From: Sulfitobacter litoralis
Lineage (GTDB): Bacteria > Pseudomonadota > Alphaproteobacteria > Rhodobacterales > Rhodobacteraceae
DNA: 64,000 nucleotides
NCBI RefSeq assembly: GCF_900103185.1
Contig: NZ_FNJD01000005.1
Location: 124,001 to 188,000, forward strand
Direction of reading: 5' to 3'
Shown here: in pieces, positions 63,741-64,000 of the stretch
Layout of the letters: each line of letters begins with the position of its first letter
Position numbering within the stretch: position 1 is the first letter of the stretch
Notes under the pieces: model-generated
What the model was told of the DNA's origin: nothing
The model's database searches: none
Seen by the model: only the letters and a program-made list of their open reading frames with translations
Translations under genes and position numbers: made by a program

Positions 63741-64000
63741 ATGCTCTATTGGTTGACCCTCCTGTCGGATGGCGGCGATTTCTTTAACCTTTTCCGCTAT
63801 ATCACCTTCCGTGCCGGTGGGGCCTTTCTGACCGCGCTGATTTTCGGCTTTCTGTTCGGCAAACCGTTGATCGCGGTGCTGCGCAAACGGCAGGGCAAAG
63901 GGCAACCAATCCGTGATGACGGCCCAGAAGGGCATTTCGTCAAGGCGGGCACGCCGACCATGGGCGGATTGCTGATTGTCGGCGCGTTGCTGACCTCGAC
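63741..64000 (+). CDS. mraY: Phospho-MurNAc-pentapeptide transferase MraY, 5' part
   Basis: First 86 residues of the lipid I synthase, cut by the window end. [20 protein letters not shown], an early membrane helix with [10 protein letters not shown], and [17 protein letters not shown], the conserved second-helix motif, identify it. ATG 63741 with TAGGACG upstream. It continues the dcw gene order. Confidence 0.96.
   Translation, partial: MLYWLTLLSDGGDFFNLFRYITFRAGGAFLTALIFGFLFGKPLIAVLRKRQGKGQPIRDDGPEGHFVKAGTPTMGGLLIVGALLTS

Overview
The window looks like a chromosomal segment from an alphaproteobacterium of the Rhodobacteraceae (Roseobacter group). The evidence is GC-rich coding sequence, a TRAP transporter, the gene set glyQ / DUF6446-type gene / glyS / PEP-synthase-like dikinase / SleB hydrolase, a FolB with a long C-terminal extension, meso-DAP-type MurE, a SAM-II riboswitch in front of metZ, and a DUF1127 gene embedded in a CcsR (CCUCCUCCC-motif) small-RNA locus. 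No rRNA, intact tRNA, insertion sequence, prophage or CRISPR array was found. About 54 protein genes are present; the first (dctP) and the last (mraY) are cut by the window edges.

Layout. 1-3858: TRAP transporter (dctP, dctQ, dctM, with a strong hairpin between dctP and dctQ) and a convergent AI-2E/PerM family protein. 4091-7691: FecCD-type permease plus ATPase without a binding protein, a lipoprotein, a 2Fe-2S ferredoxin and an exported VCBS-like protein. 7781-13994: purD, xseA, a small exported protein, alkB and a fused NuoE-NuoF diaphorase subunit with no catalytic subunit beside it. 14041-17776: lytic transglycosylase with a cysteine-rich tail, then ftsY, an EamA transporter and yciB. 17906-24057: SAM-II riboswitch, metZ, folE2, a DUF1127 gene, trkH and a TPP-dependent decarboxylase. 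24133-33327: a protease-like protein that has lost its catalytic residues, glyQ, a DUF6446-type gene, glyS with an AT-richer insert, a PPDK-like enzyme and a SleB hydrolase. 33436-36722: folB, folP and glmM, tightly coupled.

36842-48069: EamA transporter, ilvC, two overlapping AsnC/Lrp regulators, a class V aminotransferase, a UbiH-type monooxygenase, a HAD nucleotidase, a GntR regulator, an MshEN-GT2 fusion, carA, a GatB/YqeY protein and DUF2244. 48161-54353: pyruvate carboxylase (with a 13-base G tract in its ATP-grasp loop) and uvrD. 54400-55166: on the minus strand, a DUF1127 gene with four downstream and two upstream hairpins whose loops carry CCTCCC or CCTCCTCCC. 55301-64000: Mrp/ApbC, a 771-base leader with TGGGA repeat arrays, and the start of the division and cell wall cluster (mraZ, rsmH, ftsL, ftsI, murE, murF, mraY).

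The most interesting structure is the minus-strand DUF1127 / CcsR-like locus. It appears expanded relative to the Rhodobacter sphaeroides ccaF1-ccsR1-4 arrangement by a second transcription unit without an ORF, which has its own terminator. The promoter-proximal element (core ATGCTGCTATGCAG) recurs ahead of the unlinked DUF1127 gene at 20667, suggesting a shared regulator. Also notable are the SAM-II riboswitch, the slippery G tract in pyc, the MraZ-box-like arrays, the pseudo-protease and the composition-shifted insert in glyS.
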